Source: Cladosporium sp. IMV 00045 (Eukaryota > Ascomycota > Dothideomycetes > Cladosporiales > Cladosporiaceae). Taken from it: a DNA stretch of 64,000 nucleotides. Shown piece by piece: positions 21,325 through 31,310 of this stretch. Made by a program: the position numbers and the translations under genes. How positions within the stretch are numbered: position 1 is the stretch's first letter; each line of letters begins with the position of its first letter. The DNA lies in contig MSJI02000694.1 of the NCBI GenBank assembly GCA_001931905.2, positions 1 through 64,000 of the forward strand, read 5' to 3'. The notes beneath the pieces are model-generated. The model was not told the origin of the DNA. It made no database searches and worked only from the letters and a program-made list of their open reading frames with translations.

Positions 21325-24300
21325 ATGGAAACTGTTTATACAATACCGCCCGACCCTTACGCCGCGCTTCGACTGAACCGAAATAGCTCGCCGCAACAGA
21401 TCAGGGCCAGATACTATCAGCTTGCTCGCCGGTATCACCCCAATCGCATTCATGGCTCGGACGAAGCAAAGAGTGCGCTTGCGAGCCACTTCCACAGAAT
21501 TCATGAAGCATGGGTATTGCTGAGCAACCCGGAGTTACGAAAGAGATATCTGGAGTTGATTGAATTGAAAGAGCTGCAAGATAAGGTCGAACACAAGCAT
21601 GTGGAATTGGGATTCTTGGAGCGCGATGGGGATGGCTCAAGCAGCGAGGATTGGGCTTCCAGCGATCCTGATGAGTACGACCTCACACATTTAAGTGCTA
21701 TCAGGAGAGCTAGGAGCCCCATGGGAGACATTCGTTCAGACATTGAGGATACCGACCGAGCGACTTCTGGGACTGAAGCTCCTGAAGACCCTCCCGGCGC
21801 ATCGAGACCTCGCCGTGGCAGAGAGCCCGAGCGACGTGAGCCATCGTCCGCTCGAAAGCTGCGACCACAAAATGAAGGAGAAGGGAGCGATGCGGCTGCC
21901 GCTGAGAAGCGACGCCGGAAATTGGCGAGGTACAGAAAGAAAGAGTTGGGAGCTTTCTACGACTATAGAGATGCTATGTTAGCGAAGTTCGCTGCCGAGG
22001 AAGAAGCAGAAAAGACCAGGATGAAGTATGAAACAGCAAAATGGAAACGCGAGAAGACGCAAAATGCTCCTCGGGAGATTTCGACCCGTGTCCGCCTAGC
22101 GCAGTCAGTCAACAAGGCCGTGATGGCTTTCAGATCGATGCAAGCAGGCCCTAAGCTGCAACGACGTCCAACTTTGAGCTTGCACAGGCACATCATGGGC
22201 GGTACCGATCCTTCACGAGAGGTAGATCTCTTGACCGTCAGTAGCCCAACAGCGGGGCGCCATTTGGCTTCTGGATGGAGAGGATGGAGCAGCGATATCA
22301 GCGGTGACCAGACAAGTAGTGACTCGGATGGCAGCTCGCACCCCATCACACGGAAACATGCGAGATCGCCTTCGACCATCTCCGGGCGCAGGAGGAGGCC
22401 AGACGCTTCTCCTCTGCACCAGCGCGCATTTTCCGAACCCGACGCAGTTCATCAAGCGGCGAATGGACATCACCAAGACGATCCGCCTTTCAAGCTCGTT
22501 GTCAGACAGCCTACCGGTTTCGATGGATTCGTTGGTCAGAATGCTCCGGAGTCCAGCGACGGCTCTGCTTCGCCCCGATCTGGCTCTAGCAGATCGCCTT
22601 CGCCCTACAGGCATGGCCAACCGCTAGAGCTTGTGATGTACTCACAAGAAGTACACGACGCAAATCTTGCTGGTGCTGCATCGAACAAGCGCACAATGTC
22701 TGCACCTAGCCTGGGACACTCTCGACACGACTCTGATCCAGATCTTCAGCATACACGCATTCCCGAGACCATCTGCGCGGTCAAGGTCATTGGCGACCTT
22801 CGATTCACCTCCGTGATACCAAGAGACCACGTTCACAAGTTAGAACTTGCCGACGAAGATCGACTACTCAAGCCACCTTCTGACGAGGACCAGCAGCCTG
22901 AGCAGCTGCTACGTCGCTTAGCCTGCTTAGACGAGAGCGTGGCCAGAAAATTCATGGTCAAGCCGGACATTAAATCTATCTTCGCTTTCCGATTAATCTG
23001 TAACAGCAAGCATTCGATCCGCCGTAGACTGCCCTCCTTTATTGCCTTGAGTTACCGCCGTAAGCGGGTCGTCGAGAAACATCCGAACTACTACACGCTC
23101 CCGCTGGAAAAGGAGATGCTCCAGGCTGTTTGGGAAGAGCGCATCTACGAAAACGAAGGCCTATGGGTCGACCAGATCTGTATCGACCAGGATAGCGATG
23201 AAGAAAAGACTATTTCCATGTCTGCAATGGACCTGGTTTACAGAAGCGCGAGACTCGTCGTCGTAGCGCTAGACGACTTGGAATTGAAAGAACATGAGGG
23301 AACCGTCCTCAGGAACCATGTCATTGAATTTGAGCGACTCACTCACGTTGCCGCGAACAAACGCTTCCGCAGACAGAAAACGCCTTACCTGGAATCCCAT
23401 GAGGATTTGTTGCAAGTGCTGCAGAAGATTCTTTCCTCCTCTTGGTTCCGACGTGCTTGGTGCAGACATGAGATGAGGCTTGCCCGGGACCATGTCTTCC
23501 TTTTGCCATGTCGGACGGCAGGCTCGTTCAAAAGGACGGTCTTGAGGCTTACAAGTTCCTGCATTGCGCATCTGCTTGCCCTTGCGACCGAGGTGCCTTT
23601 CGATGCGAAGATTGAGTTGCTCAAACCGGCGCTGCATGCCTTCTTCCGCGATCGCACACAACCCAGTGAGCCCGGGGAAGAAGTAATCTCTCATCACGGC
23701 AATTTTACGACTGTTGTGGCAGAAGTCTTTGGTATGGAAGCCGGCGGCGATCCAAAGCTTCCGGAGAGTCAGCGTGAAGCAGATGCTAGACGAGACAAGG
23801 TCTCCATCATCCTCAACACAATGGAGTGCGGCTTAGCTCTTCGACACGACGCTCGATCCTCCCACCTCAGCATGTCGAAAGAGGACTGCTACTACTCGCT
23901 ACTCCTCCTTGCGCTCGCAGCTCGAGACCCAGGCGCCCTCTGCTCGGTCGGCAAGCCAATGTACTTACCGCCGCCAGAAGCCGTGCGACTTACAAGACCT
24001 GCAGCCTCCAGCTGGCTCTTCGAGCCCACGAACGTAGACGCGGGACTCAACAACTACCGAACTCTCGACCGCCTTCCCGCCAACTCCGACCTCTCGACCG
24101 GCGTCTCCCGCGGCTCCCACTTCGTCCAACTCGACCTCCACATCCTCAACCCGCACAACCTGCACCGCGCCTCCGACGACGCAGACATCCTCTCGCTCGC
24201 GCAAGCCTTCCTCGCCACCTGCGAAGCGCGCAAATACGGCCGCCACCGCAAGCGCTACCTGCTGCACGACGCGCACGCCAACGCCAACTTCGGCAGCATG

Positions 24301-24861
24301 CGCGCCGTGTACGAGGAGACGGTGGCGTGCGTCTTCGCCTGCGGGCCCGAGTGGATGAGCGAGGTGTGCGCGCGCCACGGCGTCAGCCGCTTCAAAATCG
24401 ACCTCGAGCCCGCATACTGGCTCATGGCCGCTCTGCACAACATGGGCGGTAAGTGGCCGCAGGCTACCTGGGTCAAGCAGGCTGCCGAGTTCATTATGGA
24501 TTTTGTGAATTTCCTCGTCATTCGTGGCATGCCGCAGAGGCAGTTGAGGCGGCCGGAGGTGTGGCGGCCGAGTGTGGCCAAGACGGCAAATGGTGGGAAA
24601 GTGCTCATGTTTAGACCGCCTGGGGAGGATGTGACGGCCGCGGTGCCGAGTGTGTTGCTGGATGTGGATTACGTGCATCTCGCGAGGCTGTGGATGTTGG
24701 TGCCGCGCAGGACTGCAGAGAAATGGACTCTTGTTGGGAAGTCTGTGATGTTTGCAGACGACGCGAGCGTGTCGCAGGTCAACAGCCACGGGGATGAGGG
24801 ACAGGTCGTGAAATGGCAGCAGAAGGTGTTTGGACGGGATGTGACTGAGTTGGAGGGGTGA
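21325..24861 (+). CDS. J-domain/HET-domain fusion protein
   Basis: An uninterrupted frame of 1178 residues. Residues about 8-85 form a J domain (DPYAALRLNRNSSPQQI, then LARRYHPN, then FHRIHEAWVLLSNPELRKRY). The invariant HPD motif reads HPN (38-40), which should weaken or abolish Hsp70 stimulation. A basic coiled-coil-prone stretch follows at about 193-250, then a Ser-rich disordered region to about 480. A HET (heterokaryon incompatibility) domain lies at about 570-715 (PSFIALSYRRK, LWVDQICIDQD, MDLVYRSARLVVVALDD, SSWFRRAWCRHE). The last 460 residues carry no domain I recognise. HET proteins mediate allorecognition and programmed cell death in ascomycetes; J domains recruit Hsp70. The C-terminal 473 codons recur at 44552-45973 in copy 2. 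Confidence 0.85.
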   Translation: METVYTIPPDPYAALRLNRNSSPQQIRARYYQLARRYHPNRIHGSDEAKSALASHFHRIHEAWVLLSNPELRKRYLELIELKELQDKVEHKHVELGFLERDGDGSSSEDWASSDPDEYDLTHLSAIRRARSPMGDIRSDIEDTDRATSGTEAPEDPPGASRPRRGREPERREPSSARKLRPQNEGEGSDAAAAEKRRRKLARYRKKELGAFYDYRDAMLAKFAAEEEAEKTRMKYETAKWKREKTQNAPREISTRVRLAQSVNKAVMAFRSMQAGPKLQRRPTLSLHRHIMGGTDPSREVDLLTVSSPTAGRHLASGWRGWSSDISGDQTSSDSDGSSHPITRKHARSPSTISGRRRRPDASPLHQRAFSEPDAVHQAANGHHQDDPPFKLVVRQPTGFDGFVGQNAPESSDGSASPRSGSSRSPSPYRHGQPLELVMYSQEVHDANLAGAASNKRTMSAPSLGHSRHDSDPDLQHTRIPETICAVKVIGDLRFTSVIPRDHVHKLELADEDRLLKPPSDEDQQPEQLLRRLACLDESVARKFMVKPDIKSIFAFRLICNSKHSIRRRLPSFIALSYRRKRVVEKHPNYYTLPLEKEMLQAVWEERIYENEGLWVDQICIDQDSDEEKTISMSAMDLVYRSARLVVVALDDLELKEHEGTVLRNHVIEFERLTHVAANKRFRRQKTPYLESHEDLLQVLQKILSSSWFRRAWCRHEMRLARDHVFLLPCRTAGSFKRTVLRLTSSCIAHLLALATEVPFDAKIELLKPALHAFFRDRTQPSEPGEEVISHHGNFTTVVAEVFGMEAGGDPKLPESQREADARRDKVSIILNTMECGLALRHDARSSHLSMSKEDCYYSLLLLALAARDPGALCSVGKPMYLPPPEAVRLTRPAASSWLFEPTNVDAGLNNYRTLDRLPANSDLSTGVSRGSHFVQLDLHILNPHNLHRASDDADILSLAQAFLATCEARKYGRHRKRYLLHDAHANANFGSMRAVYEETVACVFACGPEWMSEVCARHGVSRFKIDLEPAYWLMAALHNMGGKWPQATWVKQAAEFIMDFVNFLVIRGMPQRQLRRPEVWRPSVAKTANGGKVLMFRPPGEDVTAAVPSVLLDVDYVHLARLWMLVPRRTAEKWTLVGKSVMFADDASVSQVNSHGDEGQVVKWQQKVFGRDVTELEG

Positions 24862-25590
24862 GAACTGTCTGTTGTTTTCTTTGCTGGTTTCGTTTTCTTT
24901 TTAAATGTCCTGATATTGACAAGAGAGCATACCCTGTACCAATAGAGCAAGCCTAATATCCAATGGCATTTGAGGCATTTTTGTACATATCTCTGGGTTG
25001 TGATTCAAGTGAGACGTGATCCAACCTTTTACGTTCGCGACTTCCTCAACAACCTGGACAAATAACTTTAACCCGACCTCATCTCGCCCGACATACATCG
25101 GTATAGCTTCTGCTGTATGTAATAGAAGTCAGGAAGCAATTGATCAGCTTCAAATACGTTCGATATGTCACTTGTCTCTCGCCAAATATACAGTGATGCA
25201 GGAGACGCCCCTGTAACACTTCACCCACCAGCTTATGATCGTCCACTGACATGTTGGAAGAAATGTAGCATGCTTAATTGACACATCGTTCAGTAACATT
25301 GCATTTGAGATGGATTCGGGAGAAGGGGGAAAGGAATCTTTCAAATGGTGTCAAAGTTGGTAAGGTAATTAAGTTATCTATTTAGATTTTTGTCTCAAGG
25401 TAAATCGGGTATCGTCAAAAAAAGGAAGAGTATAAAACGTGGTGATGCTGCTAATCAAAACCAATCAAACAAATGAGATTAACCCCATGCAAGGGGGACG
25501 CTTTCATCGCTCAAAATGCCGCACCAAAGAATCGTAAAAAAGAATCAAAACACATGAATGTCGCCAATTGGCATGCAGCTCTCCTGTCTC
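24862..25590. other. Intergenic, convergent 3' flanks
   Basis: Lies between the HET gene and the convergent Kre9/Knh-like gene A. A block around 24907-24950 is conserved in copy 2 and is probably HET 3' UTR. No gene seen. Confidence 0.55.
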
Positions 25591-26402
25591 TTAAAGCGCA
25601 AGAGCACCGAGCGCGACCAGGCCGAGAAGGCCGGCGAAAGTGGTGGCGCGCGAAGCGCCGCCCTCGGACGCAGCGACGGTCTGAGCATCATCGTCATCGC
25701 TGTTGCTGTCGCTGTTGGAGTCTGATGTGCTGGTGGCGGAGGTAGAGGAGCGGGTGGAGGAGGTCATGGTGCTGTTGCTGGAGTTCGTGGGGGTGGACGA
25801 GGCGGCGCTGTCGGTAGTGGAGGAGTGGAAGAGGCCGGTGACGGTGCTCGCGGAGGAGTCGGTCTCAGTCTCGCTGGCGGTGCTTGAGCTGTCGGTCTCG
25901 CTGGCGGTGGACGAGGCGGTGGAGGATGTAGAGTCCTCGCTTGAGCTGGCGCTGCTCGGGGCGGCGTTGTTGTCGCTCTCGATCACGAAGGGAGGGGTGT
26001 AGTTGGTGTTCTCCTCATCGGCGTCGTCGACGATCTCGAGGGCGTAGTTGGAGCCGCGGACGATGTCGTCAGGGACTTCCCAAGAGAAGGAGCCGGAGTT
26101 GTCGATGTTGGCTGGGATGAGATGTTAGTATCAGGTAACCAATGATGAGGTGTGAGAAGCGAGAACATACAAGCAATGGGAGTACCCTTGTTCAGGTCGT
26201 TGCTGGCACCGCTCCTAAGGTAGATAGTGACGGTTCCCTCGGTGGTAGGCTGCCAGGTCAGGTCGACAGTCTGGCCGGCCTCGGTGTTGAGGCTCTCCGG
26301 GGGAATGTTGAAAGGGTTGGATCCGTTGGACTCGCCTCCCTGAGCAGCGGCAAGGAGGGGGGTGGCAGCGACGGCCAAGAGCGTGGAAGTAGTGAAACGC
26401 AT
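25591..26402 (-). CDS. Kre9/Knh-like, Ser/Thr-rich GPI-anchored cell-wall protein A, copy 1
   Basis: Exons 26402-26171 and 26111-25591, intron 26170-26112 (GTATGT, branch CTAAC, acceptor CCCAG); 250 residues. A signal peptide (MRFTTSTLLAVAATPLLAAA) is followed by a Kre9/Knh-type beta-sandwich of about 100 residues (NPFNIP, TVDLTWQPTTEGTVTIYLR, SGSFSWEVPDDIVRGSNYAL). A low-complexity Ser/Thr/Asp tail and a C-terminal hydrophobic GPI signal (TFAGLLGLVALGALAL after small residues) complete it. Family members are extracellular and linked to beta-1,6-glucan or the cell surface. A related gene lies 1.3 kb away at 27667-28459 on the same strand. Start chosen by the signal peptide; the frame is open further upstream. 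Confidence 0.85.
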
Positions 26403-27666
26403 GTTGATGATGATTTGGTGAAGAGGCGAAAAAATGCTGGAGATAGTGCGATATGCGTCGAAGACTGGCAGAACTTTGAAATGCTCGCGATGAAGAATAT
26501 GCGTTGCTGAATGTGATGGGTTGCAAGAAATCAGGGCAAAGACAATGGAAAACGGAGGCATTCATATAGCACCCTCACAGCCTCTACGCTACTCACCAGC
26601 CGGTAGAAGGGGCAGGCATCTGGATCTGTCCAGCACCGGTGAAGGACGCTCCGGTCGACAACACTACGCCGTATAGTAACTAGTCAATCGCTACCGGCGA
26701 TATAGACGAGATGAGCCAGACGCTCACTGGTGGGTGTGGTGGCGAATTGGCTCTAGAAGTCTAATTTAGTGGTGCTAGACCCAATAGCAGGAGAGGCTAG
26801 GAGACATCGTTCCTTCGCGCACGCACACTTTCGCGCCGAGGGAGCCGAGCTTCGAATACCTCGTGGCTGCAGAAGTCTCGAATGCGATGGAAACGAGACA
26901 CACCGTTGTGATTATGCGCTGAGAAAAATTGGGCTGGTCGTCTTGGGCTGGACTGTGCATGCGACAGAGTGTTGTGCCTGGTTCGGAGAGAAAGTCGAGG
27001 GAAGTTCAGCTGCTGCAGGAACCCATCTCCCATGAACCCTCTTTGCGCCGGGCCGGCCAAGTGGAGAACCCTCCAGATTGTCTCCCCATAGTGATCGCCG
27101 CAAAGACGGCTGGTAGACCCACAGAATGAGACAGAGGTCTTGGATCTTCTGAGGCGCAGGCGGCAGGGCAAATGAACCACGCGAGAGTGGATGTGATCGC
27201 ATTTCGATGAGTCTTCAGGCAGCTTGCCGCTTCAACGATGTCATGAGAATCTCAAGAACATCGTACCTTACCCGTTGATCGAGAAAGTATATTATACACC
27301 TGTAATCTTTTCAGTTTGATTACTGCGTGCCTGAAATCTGGAGTCCTACCGAGCCATCGCCGCGTCGACAAGTATCCGCACGTGCTGCTAAGACATTGCT
27401 GGAAATCAACTCTTGGCAAAGACAATAGGGCAAAACAAAGGGAGGCAGGGTTTGGAGGGCTGGTGATACCAGACATTTGAATAGCATTGCAGTATCATAA
27501 ACCCTCGGGTGATCAGACATTACGAGCCGATAGAAAGAAAGCCAACGCGCCTCAAGTGGTGAAAGAATCTCTTCCACTTTCCTTGTCCAACGATACGAAA
27601 TTTGAAAAACAAAGACCCTTCTCCCCCTTCACTCCGACATTAACCGTGACACGAAAAAGTTCGTGC
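26403..27666. other. Intergenic between the two Kre9/Knh-like genes
   Basis: 1.26 kb. Frames of up to 127 codons (for example 26797-27180 minus) shift and break between copies 1 and 2 and look non-coding. Contains the promoter of gene A and the 3' flank of gene B. Confidence 0.55.
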
Positions 27667-28459
27667 TTACTGGATGAAGATACCGGCGGCGATGGCACCG
27701 AAGAGAGCAATGCCGGAGCCAACCTGGAAGCTGGAAGCAGCGCCGGTAGACTCGGGGGCATCGGTGGAAGTGCCGGTGCCCTGGAAGCCAGCGTCGTCAG
27801 TGGAGGTGGCAGTGCTGTCCGAGCCGGAAGAGCTGGTGGTCGCGGTCAGGGTGGCGCTGCTGAGAGTCTGGTTGCGCGAGATCGGGCTGCCGGTGCCAGA
27901 TGCGGAGGCACCAGTACCGATCGGGGTCACGATGACTGGGACGGAAGAGGTGCTGCTGTGCGGTTGTTAGCGATTGCCATGGGCAAATACGTTTGGAGTA
28001 ACATACTTGGCGCTGGGAATTGGGCTGGCAGAGATGGAGGCGGCACCGCTGCTTGCGCTGCTGCTGGCACCCTGGACGGTGAAGGGACCGAAGTAGTTGA
28101 TCTCGTCACCCTGCTGGATCTGAAGAGCGTAGTTGTTGCCGTTGGGCAGGGAGGTGGACGGAGTCCAGATGTACTGGCCGCCGGTCGCGTCCGAGGTCAA
28201 GGTCTCGATGGTCTTGAGGTCACCAGAGGGGCCCTGGCGCAGAGTGATGGTCACGGGCTATGGAAATCGTCAGTACGAGCGGTTTGAAGCGCGCAAACAG
28301 GACGCGATCACATACGCTGGAGGTGTCGTTGGTGGCGTAGGTGATGGCCTGCGCCTGACCATCGGTGATCGGGTTGGGCACATTGGTGAAGGTGAGAACG
28401 CTCGACTGAGCGGCTGCGATGGCAGCGAGAGCGCTGAGAACGATGGTCTTGGAGAACAT
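27667..28459 (-). CDS. Kre9/Knh-like, Ser/Thr-rich GPI-anchored cell-wall protein B, copy 1
   Basis: Three exons: 28459-28316, 28257-28007 and 27955-27667, with introns 28315-28258 (GTATGT...CATAG) and 28006-27956 (GTATGT...CACAG). The product is 227 residues. Signal peptide MFSKTIVLSALAAIAAAQ, then a Kre9/Knh-like domain (VLTFTNVPNPITDGQ, PVTITLRQGPSGDLKTIETL, GGQYIWTPSTSLPNGNNYAL, FGPFTVQG). A Ser/Thr-rich linker and a GPI signal (SFQVGSGIALFGAIAAGIFIQ) follow. The role is expected to be structural at the cell surface. It shares fold and layout with gene A but little sequence outside the domain pattern. The second acceptor could also be three bases downstream (CAGCAG). Confidence 0.83.
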
Positions 28460-29477
28460 TTTTGCGGGTGAGGACTTTTTACTCGGATTGAGTGGTGGGT
28501 CGTGGAATGTCGATTATTAGAAGGTCGCGAGAGCAGAAGACGGCGAAGGATTGAGAGGCTTGAACGAAAGGCGCACGTCGGATGACGTCTGGAAGAATGC
28601 TGCGAGGGCTTTGTTGTTGTCGAAAGGATGCGAACGAGCAAGACGCAAACGACTGGAATGAGCGTCTTCTAAAGCAACTCCAAGGTCTGACCCCAGGTCC
28701 CAACGGCTAGGCGCCGGGCGGGGGGATTGATTAATTCATTTCCGTTTGTGGCGTCCACCCAATCACTCGATGCGGCACTGATGGGTTCAGCCGCGTGGCC
28801 CTTCATATCTCGTGACCAAACGGAATATGCAGAGCGAGTAAGCGAAAGAGAGTCTTCTTGCCACTGGCTTGCAGCTCGCCAAAGTCAGAGCCGCATATAC
28901 CAACCTTGCAAGGGGTTGCTATACCGTCCATTGTGACGTATTACTGCGAAGTTGTTGGTCATTTCCTAAGCTGATGCTGACCCCGGTGGTTGGTGATGCT
29001 CAAAGGATCACGTCTGCCACGGCCGCCGCCAGTTGACCATAACATCCTCATGCGGCCACCCGGCTCCTGTAAATGGCTCGTTCGAGAACCAAACACATCC
29101 CGCTAGCAAACTTTATCCAGCCACGCCCGGCCTCCAAATTGCGCGATCGCCTGCTGTTGTAATTTAGTGATTTGAATCAAGTGTTGCATCATTGTCAGAT
29201 GAGACGGTTGATTGGACAAGACCATCAGCAAACTGCTGATCGATACTGCAATAACATGCACAACTTTAATGTGTCGCGCAGAACAGGTTCGAGCAAAGTG
29301 AAGGGATTTGACGAAATTACGGCGGACAAACAAGACCATCCCAGATTGACCGGCCGAGAAGCAAGATGAGACGGATCCGAATTTCGGAGACTATTGTTTC
29401 ACAGTCCTGATCGCGAACAAGAGTGTATGGGAAGCGCAAAATAATTAGACTTCCCATATATAGAAGTCAAAAGAGAT
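28460..29477. other. Intergenic with strongly conserved non-coding block
   Basis: Upstream of gene B. About 600 bp (28680-29280) is nearly identical to 49765-50360 in copy 2, whereas sequence beyond the tRNA has drifted. No open frame is preserved between the copies, so a promoter/enhancer or an unannotated RNA is possible. Otherwise nothing recognised. Confidence 0.5.
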
Positions 29478-29558
29478 CGACACCTGTGTGATTCGAACAC
29501 ACGCTCCCGAAGGAACTGCCTTAGCAGGGCAGCGCGTTAACCACTCCGCCAAAGTGCC
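29478..29558 (-). tRNA. tRNA-Ser(GCU), copy 1
   Basis: An 81-nt cloverleaf read on the minus strand. The acceptor stem GGCACTT pairs with AGGTGTC and the discriminator base is G. The anticodon stem CTGCC/GGCAG encloses loop CTGCTAA, giving anticodon GCU. A long variable arm typical of tRNA-Ser and a T-arm with TTCGAAT loop are present. There is no intron. CCA is not encoded, as expected for a eukaryote. The gene is identical in copy 2. Confidence 0.95.
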
Positions 29559-31310
29559 TGATTGCTATTGGTTTGTTGATACATAGAACTAGATTTTACT
29601 TGTTATATCGTCAAACATTCATTTTCGACACATCCTAACGGTACTGTGACAGTTCCCAGTGTCGAATACCTGCGAGTGAATGGTCCTATGGGTCTTGCTG
29701 TCGATGCTGATCGATGATACTGATCAGCAGCTCTTCGCGACCGTTACACTCGGGAGTGACGATCAAACTTTGGGATGACCAATATGTCATCTACCGTCGG
29801 CCAAAACGTTGTGCAATTGTTCGGTATCCAACGTTTGGTCTTCAGGCTGACATTTGGTTTAGTACAGCCTTATACAACTGTTGAGACCCGGCAATAGAGT
29901 CATTGCTGCTTTGTATTCGCGGTATGTTTAATATCGAAGTTCCATGGACAAGCGACCGGACTCAAATCATACATATTGCTTGGCTTTGGTGGGTTCACTT
30001 TGGTCTTGTGCTCAGCAGGGGTACAGCTGATCCAATGTGAGGTCTCCAGTGACCCTCAAAGCCCATCTTGCAAGGTGTGACAAGTCTTGCAGGACGCACC
30101 GAGGGTGAAGGATCGCGTAGGTTGGAACGTGGAAGTGAGGAGGTGAAATGAGATCCAGAACGACGTGAGCTCAAGCCGAGTACGTTTCATATAGCGGCTA
30201 GAGTGGTGGCGGATCAAGCTTGATTGAGCCCAAATGATTTGGTACTCACATGAAGGAACTCTCCCGAGAGAGCAGAATCAGACTCTGCGGATTCCCAAGT
30301 TGCAGATACTCATATGCTCCTGGCGGGGAATCACAGGCTCCAATGCCTAGATTTCAATAGTATTACCACGCTGGCAAGTTATCAAAGTAATTGACATGTG
30401 CATCTTCGTTCAGTTGATATCGGCTCATAGGCTGCTCTTCCTATAACTAGCGATGATGTGCACTGACGGGTGTCTACACTCGCACTATGTATACCTCAGG
30501 ATTCATCAATGTCTGTGAGCGGAGAAAGATGTCAATCTCAGCGCCATCTTGTATCATTGAAATTTTCCCCAAAATGCAGACATCAACGCTCATATTGTTC
30601 AGTAGCTTTAAAGCTTTGTGCCTTATATCTGCCATAGACGAACTCGCGTTCCTAGGCTAAAATCAGTTCATGTCAGGTATACTCGTGTCCGTACACTCGT
30701 GCCCTCGAGCAGCGTTCAATTGAGGCGACAGAAGCGGTTGCACGCGACATAAAAGAGACAAGGCGACATGCGATACTAAGCAATGCCTCAAGCATTTGCG
30801 GTGGAGAGGTGAACATTGAAGTCAATCCTTCAGTCCACTGGTCGGTGCGACCTGATGTCGTCATTGCCTCCAAAACACAGACCAAGGATCTTACATGTAA
30901 CTTAGAACAAACACATGTTGACAACATACCATATTGCTCTTGTATGTGACTGTCAATGCAATATCAGTCGAAATTGTAAGCTCGAGCAAATGGATACATC
31001 TCTACTTCGTCGGCCATCTCCTCATTCGAACAAGTATGCGAGTAAGCAAGCTCGTCGGATAAGGCCGGCATGTACGCGCCACACCTCTTCACCGTGACAT
31101 CAATGGGTCTCATCTTTCTTCCATCAACTAGCGTATAAGTCAATCGGTCCTTTGTCACAAGCATACGTTGGGAGGCAAAGTACCCTCAAAGCTGTCCACT
31201 ATAATTGAGGTGAAGGCCAATACATCTCTTCACACTTGAACCACACCAGTCTCATCTCTGAGCTCCATTACAGCACCAGTAAGTCACATAGCAATCAGGT
31301 GCCCGCGGCC
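29559..31310. other. Intergenic, no gene seen
   Basis: 1.75 kb between the tRNA and the acetolactate synthase gene. Copy 2 has only 1.62 kb here, with many indels, including about 80 bp present only in copy 1 near 30310-30390. Open frames present in one copy are not preserved in the other. The 200 bp before the start codon is well conserved between copies and probably holds the promoter. Confidence 0.55.

Noticed and set aside
24862..25590. CRISPR arrays, insertion sequences or retroelement remnants across the window
   Set aside because: No regularly spaced repeats, terminal inverted repeats, target-site duplications, transposase or reverse-transcriptase motifs were recognised in this or other intergenic regions.
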